NCBI RefSeq assembly: GCF_021347895.1
Contig: NC_067121.1
Coordinates: 29,437,974 to 29,501,973, forward strand
Source: Acanthochromis polyacanthus
Taxonomy: Eukaryota; Chordata; Actinopteri; Pomacentridae
Length of the DNA stretch: 64,000 nucleotides
Direction: 5' to 3'
A model generated the notes under the pieces. It saw nothing but the letters and a program-made list of their open reading frames with translations. It was not told where the DNA came from and made no database searches. Every line of letters starts with the position of its first letter. The first letter of the stretch is position 1. The position numbers and the translations under genes are program-made. Shown here one piece after another: positions 13,632 through 25,103 of this stretch.

Positions 13632-14609
13632 TATTTTTTTAACAATGCTATGTTGTAAAAATGTCTGAAATGCAAAAAACCCTCCTAAAAATAGTCTTTT
13701 GTTGAACTACCTAAACCCAAACACAGTGATTCAGAAATGTTTCTACCTGTGTCTCAGTAACATGACAGAGCTGCAGCTAATTACAGGTTTAACTTGGAGC
13801 TGGATTTTCTTTGATTTTTGGAGGGTTTTGATGACTGCACATCTACAAATGAAGATATACCTGAAACTACTGATGAGTTTGTTTTTAAATCAAGGCTGCA
13901 GCATGAAAATGACAAAGCTTTGCGCAATAACACTGAGCATGTGACTAATGTGACTAATGTGGGATTGGTAGAGATCACTCTGACGGTATACAGTGGGCTG
14001 TGTGCAGCAGAAGACGGTATGAACATGACTCTAGTCAGACTTCACTGAGAAGTATTGATGTCCATTTTGACCATCTGTCGACAATGGAGTAAATTTTCAT
14101 TCTCTAATGTTTAAATAATAGCTTATTATCACTTTGGAGCCTTCCTAAAAGCAACAACACAATATCTAGCAAGGAAAAATGATGCAACAAGTGGGATTAT
14201 ACTGGCAAATTTGTAAAAGTGAACTTGGACTCTAAGCTACTGAGCTAACTGGCTAATGCAGTGAAAAATGCCCGATCACTGGAGCATAATTCTTGTACTA
14301 GAAGGGCAAACGGCACGTTCAGCCTGCAGAGTAGTGGCAGTTGTCCTACAAACTTTTTGCTAGAACCACAAAGCCTGTATATCTAAATTTGAGATATTTT
14401 GAATGAAAACTTAAACATGTTGAAATTAAATCTTTGGTTTGAAGAGATTTTCAGTCCAGTGTAAAATGGCTCTGGGGAAATACCTTCACAATAATCCATA
14501 TCATCTCTCTTCAACAATCTAGGACTGAACAAATGATCAAAATAAACAAATAAATGATTGTTCTGTGACACATTTTTCTGGTTAAAAAGCGGGAGAATAG
14601 ATGCCCAGT
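13632..14609. other. Non-coding DNA
   Basis: AT-rich sequence without recognisable features. It includes a MEF2-type word CTAAAAATAG at 13684-13693. The small frames at 13699-14048 resemble no known protein. Confidence 0.5.
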
Positions 14610-14623
14610 TTCAACCAGAAATC

Positions 14624-14970
14624 CATCCATCGTCCATACACCGCTTAATCCTCATTAGGGTCGCGGGGCGGCTGGAGTCTTTCCCAGCAGATTGGGGACG
14701 AAGGCAGGGAACACCCTGGACAGGTCACCAGTCTATCACAGGGCTACATGTACAGAAAAACATTCATACTTGCATTCGCACCTACAGACAATTTTAGAAT
14801 AATCAGTTAACCTCAGCATGTTTTTACTGTGGGAGGAAGCCGGAGTGCCCAGAGAAAACCCACGCATGCACAGGGAGAACATGCAAACTCCATGCAGAAA
14901 GATCCCAGGAAATCCGATGATCTTCTAGCTGCAAGGCAAAAATGCTAACCACCAATCCACTGTGCAGCCC
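14624..14970 (-). mobile_element. tRNA-headed SINE with (ATGG)n tail, near full length
   Basis: Read on the minus strand it begins GGGCTGCACAGTGG, followed by the degenerate tRNA-like head (GTGGTTAGCA, then a decayed B box). It continues with the GTTTGCATGTTCTCCC and GGTTTTCTC...CTTCCTCCCAC blocks. It ends in the CCCTGTGATAGACTGG / AAGCGGTG block and an ATGGATGG tail. This is a very abundant teleost repeat. Flanking direct repeats TTCAACCAGAAATC (14610-14623) and TTCAACCACAAATC (14971-14984) match at 13 of 14 positions and look like target-site duplications. Confidence 0.8.
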
Positions 14971-15094
14971 TTCAACCACAAATCAACATTGAAATCCTTG
15001 TTGGTGCGTAACCCTTTCATACTTAAGGTATTTTTCGTCCTCAGTACAAACTTAAACATACGCCAGCTTTCTAAATGATATCATAATTGTAAAA

Positions 15095-15603
15095 TACATC
15101 AATCGGGCATAACATTATGACCACCTGCCTAATGTTGTTTCGGTCCCATTATGTGGTCAAAAATGCTCTGAACCACTGGATCTGCACCAGAGGACCTCTC
15201 AGGGTGTCCAATGGGGTCTGGATCGGGACGTTAGCAGTGGATCCTTTGGATTCTCTGGGTTGTGCAGTGGGGAATCTGGGAATCAAACTTGTTCCACTGC
15301 ATCCTGTTGATGCTTGATCAGAATGCTGTCTAGGAAGTTTGGAGGTCAAATCAACATGTTGGGTGACTGTCATGTTCCCCAAGATGTTCCCGATTGTTTG
15401 ATGTTTTTGTGATGGGGTGGGCCTGTGACATTTGGGATTGTTATTTGCATGAGGGAGTGTGCTTGTCCTGGGGTGTTTATTTAGGTGTCCAAGTCTCATC
15501 AACACTGATGTCAAAATTCAAGGTTTTCCAGCAGAACACCCCATAGTGCAAATATGATCAGTGTCACTCACTTTGTCTGACAATGCTGTGGCTGGTTGGT
15601 GTA
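15095..15603 (-). mobile_element. Degenerate Tc1/mariner-type DNA transposon, internally deleted
   Basis: The left end TACATCAATCGGGCATAACA and the following ATTATGACCACCTGCCTAAT match the terminal repeat of a widespread teleost element (GATCAGGCATAACATTATGACCAC type). The right end, ending GGCTGGTTGGTGTA, is a decayed inverse copy. The interior keeps pieces such as GACGTTAGCAG.GGATCCTTT and CCAGCAGAACA. The transposase would read on the minus strand but is truncated and broken. TA borders are present. Confidence 0.75.
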
Positions 15604-18011
15604 TATACATATATAAATATAAATGTGCCTTTGTCACAATGAATTAATGGCACTTGGGTATCCCTATCTGGATAATTTCAGCAGGGCATGGGCTTAATTA
15701 TACAGCTGTGAGCGTTCTAATCATATGAAGCTGAGCTCGAGCAAAAATACACTACAGTTCATCAGACGGCAGCAAACTTAAACCTTAACGACATCATGAG
15801 GTCTGGTGGTAGAGAGACGGTCTAACTAGGAGATGGACTCCACTTCAAAACCCACATCCAGCCGCCTGTGTGAGTCACAGTGAGTGTAAGTCACACCAGT
15901 CAGTTTAAACCTGTAAATGTAAAACTGTTCACATTAATATTCATTTAAACCCAGCGGATACTTTACACAACACACAGCGAAATGTCAAGAACAATAAAAC
16001 GGCACAGCTATCTGCAGCATCGGAGATTATGAGACATGTATGACTTATCTTTCAGTGTAGATGATTGTGTGTGGAGATAATAGGCTAATCTCTACCTGTG
16101 TGTAATTATTTTTTGGTTTACTTCACAGCACAACACATTTTCTGCCTTTCTCTTCTCTTCAATTGAACTCGTTTGATCTATTCTGTGATGGCGCACCTGC
16201 TCTTTTTAGATATCTCTCTCTCTACTGTTTCCCTCATACACATCCACACACATTATCAGTTTCTGCCTCTGTCTTTCTCTCTCACACACACACAAATTCT
16301 TACACATCTCTCTGCTTCGCCCTGGTCGGTTTTCTCTTTCTCTGTAATTACAGGCTTCTTATCTACTTCCTATGTTACGTGCTGCAGCCATTGGCCTCCT
16401 CCGTGTTTCCTCCTCTACCATTTTAGTGTCACAGATCTTCCGCTGCTTCTCCCTGCAGCGTCCAACAGAGATGCACAATATGCTTTTTAACATGGCTGGA
16501 TTGAAGGGGGGGGGACAGCAAGGCAGAGAGAAAATGTGAGCTTTGACAAACTTGGCCGGTCGGTTGTTGAATGAGTGTTTGTGTGTCTCCAGGAGTTGTA
16601 AAGTTTGATTTAATTATTCATGTGGAAGCAGTAACATTGCTTCCCAAACTAGCAAATGAAACTCCATCTTGCCAAGCAACTCGCACAGGTCACAGCGACC
16701 AATTACTTAATGAAAATGATCAGGTTTCTAATGCAGCCTTGGCCGCGGCTCTACTCCAAATTCCTGCAGTACTTTACGTAGCTATAAAACAGAATGTACA
16801 CCACAGCTTTCTTCCAGTGGTTAGGTAAAGTGTGCCACCGCTGCAGTCTTTAGACCCATCAAAAAGTCCAAAGGGCTGAGCCAGCTTTAAGGAGAGGATT
16901 ATTACTTATTAAGAATAGCTAATGTATGATGTAAAAGTTGGCTCCGGCTCCATCTCTATCCCTTCCTGTCTCTCTAGCTCAAACTCAACTTCTCTCTCTT
17001 GCGCTAAAATCCAGCGTTTTCCTTATTTATGCCTTTTATTTTCCACATATCAGCCCATTCTTAGAGAGTAAAACTGATGAAAAACTTATCTTGAATGCAG
17101 CATGTCCAAACAGAGTCATTGGTTATTCAATACTGACTGTAAAGGGAACAAACTCCTTAGACCTTGATCAATGGAAAAAATGCAGTTTGAAGATTTATGT
17201 CTAAATACATGTACAACAAACATATACAGAGAAATAGAAAATACATCTAACTGCTCAGGTAGTATTTCATATTTACCCCACAGACACTAATGTAAATTAA
17301 CCAGCCATAAACCCAAGAAAGCAGACTTGAAGGATATTTAAGTTTTCAATACAACAAAATTAGAATATTGTAAAGTATCCTCACCAGACGTCAGACTCCA
17401 GGAACAGTCAGGAAAAGGTTACATATTTCTGATTACATCCTTATTCTGCAATCAGACTCCTAAAGTCTGGTAAAGTAATGTCATGAAGAGTTGCACAATC
17501 TCCACTCTAAAAAATTATATGTTGGCTCAACAAAGAAAATTAACACAACCTTTTCGAGTTGTGATAACTTCTGATGATTTTGTATTCACCAGCAAACTAC
17601 ATGAGTTCCGGGAATTAGCTTTTCCTCCACACAGGTGGGATTATTTATCATTTATGTGAAACGCACATTTTTAAGTCAATTACTTATAAAAACAAAGTTG
17701 TTCCTAGTAGTATTTCCTTATTAGTATTATGTACTTTATTATCATTATCATGAAGCTAGTAAGTGTTTTTATGAATTGTCGAGCATTTTTTTTTAAAAAT
17801 GAGGTTGCTTCAAATTAGATTTTCTTTTGTCATTTTTCATGTTTTTGTTTCTGTAGTAGCTTGTTAAAAAATAATTTATTCAGTTGTAAAGCAGGCAACT
17901 GACTTTTATTTTCAACTTCAGTTGTGGTTATGAATGCATTCTATTTAATTCCTGACTAAAACAAACTAACCTAATTTGAGCTTAAATTAGACACAATATG
18001 TAGTTGATGCA
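15604..18011. other. Non-coding DNA
   Basis: No supported gene. A short CA-rich patch lies at 16244-16295 and a G run at 16507-16513. Frames at 16163-16490 and 16571-17204 lack recognisable domains. Confidence 0.5.
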
Positions 18012-18130
18012 TAGCCCTGTGATAGACTGGTGAGCTGTCCAGGTTGTCCCCTACTTTCACCCTAAATCATCTGGGAAATACTCCAGCCTCTCTAATGAGA
18101 ATTAAGCGGTGTTTAGACAATGGATGGATT
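18012..18130 (+). mobile_element. 5'-truncated SINE/RTE-type tail inserted in the L2 fragment
   Basis: The insert starts at TAGCCCTGTGATAGACTGG and ends at GACAATGGATGGATT. This is the same 3' region as the SINE at 14624-14970 but on the opposite strand and truncated. It is bounded by a perfect 11-base direct repeat TAGTTGATGCA (18001-18011 and 18131-18141), the signature of target-primed reverse transcription. Confidence 0.75.
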
Positions 18131-19265
18131 TAGTTGATGCAATTTCAGCAATTATTATATCATACATGCCGCTGGTCCTTCAACATGGATCTGACTCTGG
18201 TAAACTTCAGGCCTGTCTCTCAGCTGGCAGTTGGTTATCAACAAATTTCCTGCTTCTGAAGTCTGCTAAGACAAAAATGATAGTTACTCGACCTGCGAGG
18301 CTTAATCCTCTGTTTGACAATTTTGCTCTTTCTTTGGGTGACTGTGTTATTCACTGTCAAGACAGAATCAGGAATCTTGGTGTGCTCTTTGATCAAACTC
18401 TTTCACTGGAGTTCCATATTAAAGAGATGACCAGAGTGGCCTTTTTCACCACAGAAACATTGGAAAGATTAGACTGATTCTGTCGTTTCAGGATGCCAAG
18501 GTCCTAATTCCTGCTTTTGTTTTGTCACCGTTAGATTACTGTAATGTCCTTTTATCAGGTCTGCCAAAGAAGAGCCTTCGTGGTCTGCAGATGGTCCAGA
18601 ACGCAGCAGCTCATGTTCTGACCAGAGCCAGTAGATTTGAGCAAATCACTCCAGTGCTGGCCTCTCTGCCCTGGTTACCTGCTCAAGGTAAGAGCAAACT
18701 TCAAGGAGCTGCTAACAACATACAACATTGTAAATGGAACAGCCCCATTGTACCTATCAAATCTGGTGAACTCATATGTCCCCACTCGTGTTTTGCGTTC
18801 CCAGAAGACTGGGCTTCTAAATGTCACAAAGGTTTCAGAAAGACAGTTGGGAACGGGCTTTTTCTTTCCGTGCACCAGTATTGTGAAACAGTCCACTTGT
18901 TGAAATCAGGCGGACATCTTCCATTGATGCGTTTAAAACAAAGCTGAAGACCCACTTGTTTACCGCTACGTATGAATCTTAGTTTGTTTTACTGATGTTC
19001 TTTTGATTGTTTCAGTATGTTTGTATATGATGCCTTTAAGTGGTGGGAACATCTCCTGTGAGTTACTCTTTAGAGTTCAGGCTCAAGATGAAGACCAATC
19101 AGGCTTCTATTGTTTTAGCTGCATGCAACACTGCAGAACAAATATAGCTACGTCTTTTTTTTTTTAAGCCATGTATGCCTCGGTTGTATTTCATGCTATT
19201 CTATTTTATGTGTCCCTGTGAAGCGTGTGACTTTGAAAGATGCTCTAGAAAGAAAGTTGCCTCAC
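18131..19265 (+). pseudogene. L2-type LINE reverse transcriptase 3' fragment, broken
   Basis: Conceptual translation shows the C-terminal part of an L2-clade non-LTR retrotransposon ORF2. A block near 18240-18290 contains LLKSAKTKMIV. RIRNLGVLFDQTLSLEFHIK follows near 18367-18425, then LDYCNVLLSGLPKKSLRGLQ and VQNAAAHVLTRASRFEQITP near 18531-18655. LYLSNLVNSYVPTRVLRSQ and TGLLNVTKVSERQLGTG occur in another frame near 18748-18860. At least two frame changes (near 18480 and 18690) and stops break it. The non-coding tail GCTCTAGAAAGAAAGTTG near 19242 matches the usual L2 3' end. The 5' part is missing. Confidence 0.8.
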
Positions 19266-20264
19266 TTAGCCTACTTTGAAAGCGATTAGGTCTGTTTTAA
19301 AGTTCAGCCAAAGCAACAAGAAGGTAAAACTTAGAAGTTAAAATCCCCCTTTTTGTCACTTTTTTCCATGAGACATCATTGCAGTACAGAGGGATGATTT
19401 TATATTTTGTGCACACCTTTTCAGTCTTTATCCACGTTGCAAATATGAGTAATACTTTTTCACTGTGCATTTGTGAGGATTTCTGTGTAGGTTCTGAGTC
19501 ATCCAGGTCATAGTAATCTTAGAGAAGTTTTTACTGAATCTCCTAGAATGTGTTTAAATGTGACTTTATCGAGGAAACCTCTGAATTTATCATTTTTGAT
19601 CCAAGTTCTGGTGTGCAGTTGTCCATCCTCTGGCTACTTGACACCACAGTAGATTCTGTTTTAGTGATGTGTATTCTAACTCCTTCAACAGCAGTGCCTT
19701 CTGCGACCAGCCTCCCTCTTTCTCTCCCTCTCTGTCTCCATCTAGCCGCTTCCCTGCCTGCTGTGACAGTATAAAGCCTTTACCATGTTGTACCAGGAGC
19801 ATGCAACAGCGGCGGATCACATGCAGAAGCACTGCGAGCTGACTGCAGCCCTGCATGCAGCACCCATTCTAAATATTACAGCCTGGTAATACAAAACCCG
19901 GCAAATCAATTATTAAATACCATACTGCGAGGCTCATGCTGTACTATGAAGTGCTGCTTCCACTCGATTCCTGGTGGTTTTACGTCTCCCCTTGGTTAAA
20001 AAGTGGGAATGAAATAGATGTCAGAGAGAATGAATTTGTTGCAGCTGGCACTTTATGGGCACCCAGCATGCAGGGGAGGCATAAATCTGGAGTTGGTGAA
20101 CTGCAGAGGATGTACTCGGGTAAAGCATCATGTTTGACAGGCCCAGGGATGTGTTTGGGTGACGTAGCAGTAAAAGTGATTTCTGATTATGCAGGGTGGT
20201 TATGGCAACATTGACAAACTGGATGTATTAGGTCCGCAGTGGGTTAGGATGATCGACCATGTGA
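19266..20264. other. Non-coding DNA upstream of kcnn1 exon 1
   Basis: No supported gene. This is the region where a proximal promoter would be expected. A CRE-like half-site TGACGTAG lies near 20160 and another TGACGTTT near 20408. I see no obvious TATA box just upstream, which would fit a CpG-type promoter, but no start site can be placed from sequence alone. Confidence 0.4.
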
Positions 20265-20546
20265 GCGGGGTTTAAACACCCTGCTGCGTCTCCACGGTGC
20301 CATTCTGGTAACATCCTAACAGCCTTAAGTGATCGATCCGCTGCAACCTGTGCGCATGGCAGGCAACGCACCGATATCGAGTCGAAGGCGGTGTTTTGGC
20401 TGTACGGTGACGTTTTAAGGCAGGTCCTGGTCAAACCTACCAATGATACAAGTCGGTCCTATTCTGCTGGGACTGATCGCAATGAACGGGTGTCGGAGCT
20501 CTGCACGGCAAAGGAGCAACCACAGCGAGACGAGGCGATCAAGGGG
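20265..20546 (+). promoter_or_regulatory. Probable kcnn1 5' UTR with two upstream ORFs
   Basis: The main reading frame is open from 20265 (in-frame TGA at 20262) but contains no ATG until 20547. Two out-of-frame ATGs precede it. ATG 20356 opens a 20-codon uORF ending with TAA at 20416-20418. ATG 20443 opens a 97-codon frame running to about 20736, overlapping the start of the main ORF. Both have C at -3. A possible acceptor (TTTTAAGGCAG, exon start 20424) would extend the main frame upstream, so the 5' limit is uncertain. Confidence 0.45.
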
Positions 20547-21782
20547 ATGCGGCATCGGTACGCGGGAGCTGTCCATCAGCACCAGATCCCCGACGACAAG
20601 CACGGAAACAGCAAGCAGAACCGAGACCAAGTCGCTCCTGTTTTCAGCCTGCCGCCCCCGCCCTCTTCTCACCACCGAGACCGCACTTCGACCACCGCCG
20701 CGCACCGCCAGAGCCTCCAGGAGCTGCCGTGTCTGAGCCAGCCCTCTCGGAGACCCGTTCACAGCGGAGACCCTCTACCTCTGGCGAGCTACGACACCAG
20801 CCAGCGACCTTCACACCGAGCCGGTGAACCCAGCACCGGGAAGCCGGCGCACCTGCAGCAGGATCCCTGGGCCCCGGCCGGCTCCCAGCAGCAGCCGCCG
20901 CCGCAGTCGGAGAAGCAGCCTGTTTTTCCGAGCTGCCACTGCAGTTTTTCAGAGCAGGAGGCGAGCTTTTCTCCAAACCAGCCCCATCCTGTCGCTCCTC
21001 TCCCACCGCAGCCCTCCCCACCTTTTCCGCCGCCTATACCGCCACCACCAACGTCGTCCTCCTCCTCTCTGCTCTTTTCCCGGGAATCTAAAAGAGGGGA
21101 TCGTCTCCGAAGGAGTGCCAATAATTACCAACAGGCAAGCATCGTGGAACGCTGCAGGGGAGGAGGAGGAGCAGGAGGGCACCGAGACCACAGGCAGTTG
21201 TTGCAGCAACAGCAGCAGCAGCAACAGCAGCACTGTCATTTAAGACTCCAACAGAGGGACCCCTCCCCTGAAGGAATCCGGGTAAACTCACAGAAAGGGC
21301 GCTCTTTAAATGTATGTGAGTCAACCGAGGCTAGGAGAGCATTCGAGTCTCAGACTCAGGAGCTGCAGCAGCAACAGATCCCACAATTACGAGCGCAGCA
21401 ACAGCTACTGGTGGGGAGCAGCTTGCCTATCAACTACTGCGCCAGCGGCTCAGGAGAGCTATGTAGGACTCACCAGGCTCCACTGCTGCAACAGCAAGAG
21501 CAGCAGCAGCAGCAGCAGCGGCAGCAAGGCGCACTGGGGCTCTGTCCCCAGCGTCCGCAGCACTGTGAACAAGACCGCAATAAGTCTGGGAGGATCACCG
21601 CGCAAGGCGACCACCGCGACTCCCGCGTAACCCCCCCGGTAACACAACAGGCATACACGGGGAACTCGTCTGCGACTGGCAGCAACAGCAGCAAAGACAG
21701 CCCCAACTACGGCTCCAGCTATCACCTGTGGCCAGAGAGCCCGCATAAAGGAGAGGAGAGGATACGCATCGACCTAAATAAG
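20547..21782 (+). CDS. kcnn1: kcnn1 (SK1) exon 1: long polyQ/proline-rich N-terminus
   Basis: First visible coding exon of the SK channel gene: 412 codons from ATG 20547 (G at -3) to the donor AAG|GTACAT, ending in phase 0. The encoded segment is predicted cytoplasmic and low in complexity. It has a proline-rich stretch (PPFPPPIPPPP, about residues 157-167) and a nine-glutamine run at residues 220-228 (codons 21204-21230, mixed CAG/CAA). A second Q-rich run (QQQEQQQQQQRQQ) spans residues 315-327. No membrane segment is present. The last residues, RIRIDLNK, join in frame to exon 2. That junction leads to PQIAM, comparable to EIAM just before the short-form start in KCNN3. Mammalian KCNN1 as I know it lacks such a long N-terminus, whereas KCNN3 has polyQ and KCNN2 has a long form. 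Start choice: first in-frame ATG; an upstream coding exon cannot be excluded. Confidence 0.8.
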
Positions 21783-21915
21783 GTACATTTCTCACCTCTT
21801 CCTCACGCGACTGCGGCTCTAATTAACCTCTAGTGACAGAAAAACAAAGTGGCTCTAACGTTTTCACTCAATGACCACGCCTGTCATATGATTTTTGATT
21901 GAGCACATTCGCCTC

Positions 21916-22123
21916 TGTGTGCGTGTGTGTGTGTGCGGTGCGTGCGCGCTCAGTGTGTGTGTGTGTGTGTGTGTACGCAAACGGATTTGAAGCGTCATTC
22001 AGTTTTCAGGCAGCTGTGCCAGGATGCGCCGATGTAACTACCGTGCATGTAACACAACGTGTGGTGTTTTCTTATCTAACCTGCTTCATTTTGGTCACAA
22101 GAGCGCGCAGGCACGATGGGCGA

Positions 22124-22205
<82 letters not shown>
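21916..22205. repeat. GT tract followed by long CA microsatellite near the exon 1 donor
   Basis: GT-rich DNA at 21916-21936 and 21953-21974 is followed by an uninterrupted CA tract at 22127-22205 (about 39 units). The two are complementary on the transcript and lie 130-420 bases downstream of the exon 1 donor. Confidence 0.95.
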
Positions 22206-22207
<2 letters not shown>

Positions 22208-25055
22208 TCGCGCGCACACACACCTGTTCCATGTTGCGGTGTTGTTTTAGGTAACCTGCTGGAAATGTGTTCAAATGACGCTCCCCGGCAGCTGAATTAG
22301 AAACAAAGCGTTTGTTGTCTCCACAGAGCAGAGGGGGATAGATGTCTGAGCGGGGGAATTTTAATACTGTGCGCTTCCAGACACAAGATGGTTTTGCTTT
22401 ATTTCATTAGGCCTGTACCTGGCAGTGAGAGCTCCTAACTCACTATACAGCAGTGTGCTGCATGTTCCCTGCACAAGGCACAACAGGCACCACATGCAGG
22501 GCAGTAAAAGAGTATTTTGTGGCAATAAAACCCTCGAAGATTCACATGAAAAAAAAGGAAGCAAACACGTTGATTCGATAAGAGAGATTCCGACTGAATG
22601 AAAGCATGTTATGGAGCCTATGGGAGGAAGAAACAAGTGCACAAAAAAGAAATTGTAAGTGTGATAACAAGAGGAAAGGTGTGTGCAAGTGTGTCAGCAT
22701 GTATGTGTCAAAACAGAGGACGGAGAAACAAAGCAGGAAAAGCTGCAGCGGAAGGGAAATTGAATGTTTCAGGACTGACAGTAAGTGATGTAGGGAAGTG
22801 TTCTTGAGCATGTCATGTGCATGTGTTCAGCGTTTTGTTGATAAATTAGTGAGCTGGCTGCGGTTTAGGATGGGCAAAGTTGGAGAATGAATAGTTCTGA
22901 GGTAATGCAGAAAAGGAGAAGCTGGAAAACTCATATCAAAGTGCTACAATAGATTGTTGTTGTAAAATAAGTACTTTTCCCACCAGTTTTCTCCTGGGTG
23001 GCAATGAGGCATAACATTTAAGTGAGAATGTTATCATTAGCTAGTTTAGTTGCCACCTTTATTAGTATCTTCCCTTCCTCGGTTTTTGCTCCTGCTGCAG
23101 TCAAGGTGAAGTTCTTTATATTGCAGGACAGGACAAAAAAAATTGGGAGACATCGATAAGGGTGCAGCAGCATCTAAATAAGACCACCTTTTTAAAATGC
23201 TGCGGCTGTGTTCAGGGGCTGAGCTGGCATCGGCAGTAAAGAAAAGGTGGCACATCGAACAACCTTGACCCGACTGTTCTGAACTTGGCTCAGTTTTGGA
23301 GCATCAGCACAACACCGAAATGACCAAATGGCTTTAGGGAAGCAAAACTTTTTTTGCTTGAAGGTCTTGTTGGTAAAATCACAAGGGGTTGGATGTAGCG
23401 AAAGTGTATGCCAAGAACAATGTGGCCGATTCTTTAGGCTACCTGTTGTTCAGATGTCTAATAACAAAAGGCCTAATCATATAAGAAGTAAAATGGAAGA
23501 TTCTAGTCTTATTTTCTTCTGATCTACTCCCTTTCTGCATCCTATAGAAGTTAAAGGTGAGATTTTGTGCAGATTTTGCAGTTAACTTTCATCAGTTTAA
23601 ATGTAAATCACAAACAAGTCACTAAGAAAAACATGACATCTGTATAGAATATGAGGATGCTGTGATGCTATTATCTTTGTATACTAATGAATGACGGCTC
23701 ATGTTGTGCTAATTATCATGTAAAAACTCATTATAAAGAGATAAACAGTCCAAGTGAATTCTCATTACCATTTACAGCAGCTGGGATTTTTACTAACTGT
23801 AGGAATGTTATGTCTTTCTGAAATTGATATTGTATATATTTGGGGGGGTTTTCCAATCTCATCTGATGGCTGTAGTGAAATTAAAAGCTGAAAAACAGTC
23901 TGAAATGTCAGCACACGGTGAGCTTTATACACACTTCAAAACAACCAAAATGGCTTTATGAGTTTTGCATAATTATCCTCTTTATTTTGCAGCTTTCCAG
24001 CATGTAATTGGCAAAGTGGGGGGAAAAAAAGATGTTTTTTTTTTTTAATCACATAACTCTTACATAATCCTGCTTCAGTCATGAAACTGGAAATCTGAAA
24101 GCGAAAAAAAGAAAAAATCTTAGAAATGTTCCCGTGACACACCGTCTAAGTATCAAACCTTTTCCACTCGCTCAGATCTGACCGTGCCAGGTATTTTGAT
24201 ACGGCGAGACATGCTTATCTATTCACGGAAATTTGTGGGATCGTGGTTACATCGACCATAATGAGACGGCTCCTACGGGCGCTCCCATTTGAAATCCCTT
24301 AAACAAAACACTTGTGGCAGAGCGGGCTGATAAAGTGTATACGATTACAGTATCCCACAGCACACACTGAAACTCAATAGCTAGCCCACTGGACTGATGG
24401 AAGGTAGTCTGATATTGTGTCCTGCCTCAATAACATTGTGCTTTGAAAGGCGTATTGCTGCTTCCTTTGTGATAGGCTGTGTAAGTACTCTAATGCCTGC
24501 CACTTACTGCTATGGTGATATCCCCTGCAGGGACACTGTAGCACATAAACACTGGTGGATTTGCTCTCGTTTAACAAGGCTGATTTTGGAGGAGACGCAG
24601 ACGTCGTGTTCGCCTGAAACCTGTGATTAATCACGTTAGAGTTTGTCAGATTTGGTGCCACCCCGGGACAGAAATGAGCAGGGTTTGTTTCAGAACTCTC
24701 ATACTAAACAGAGTGCATGTAAAGATTAGCATGAAGAGGCCACACATGGAGGCTTCTTTGCGTCGTTTTAACAAGATGTTGATTTGTGGAAAACCAGGCT
24801 TGAGGATTCATCCCTTGTGCGTTCATTGAGCATTTCAGCTGCAGCTATAACTGTTTTATTTACTGGTAACTTGTACATTTAGTTAAAAATAGAGTCAGTG
24901 ATACTAATCCAATGCAGTTTTTTGGTTAAATTCAGTGAATATCTCAGTTTTGCTGTCTGTTCTGTTTCCGCATTGGAAAAAAAAAAAATTGTAGACAGCT
25001 CTGCCTCTGTAAACAGGAAACAAAGAAAATATCTTTGAATGATCCACACAACCAA

Positions 25056-25103
25056 TCCTGGGTGTCCTGTGCATGAGCTTAAACGTGCACAGGACACCCA
25101 GGA
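25056..25103. repeat. Perfect 18-bp inverted repeat with 12-base loop
   Basis: TCCTGGGTGTCCTGTGCA (25056-25073) is exactly inverted at 25086-25103. The loop is 12 bases. The stem is GC-rich in an AT-rich surround and lies in kcnn1 intron 1. Confidence 0.9.

Noticed and set aside
20644..21324. Several open frames on the minus strand opposite exon 1
   Set aside because: They are shadows of the GC-rich repetitive exon: low complexity, Ser/Leu or Gly-rich, with no domain. The + frame joins in phase to known channel exons.
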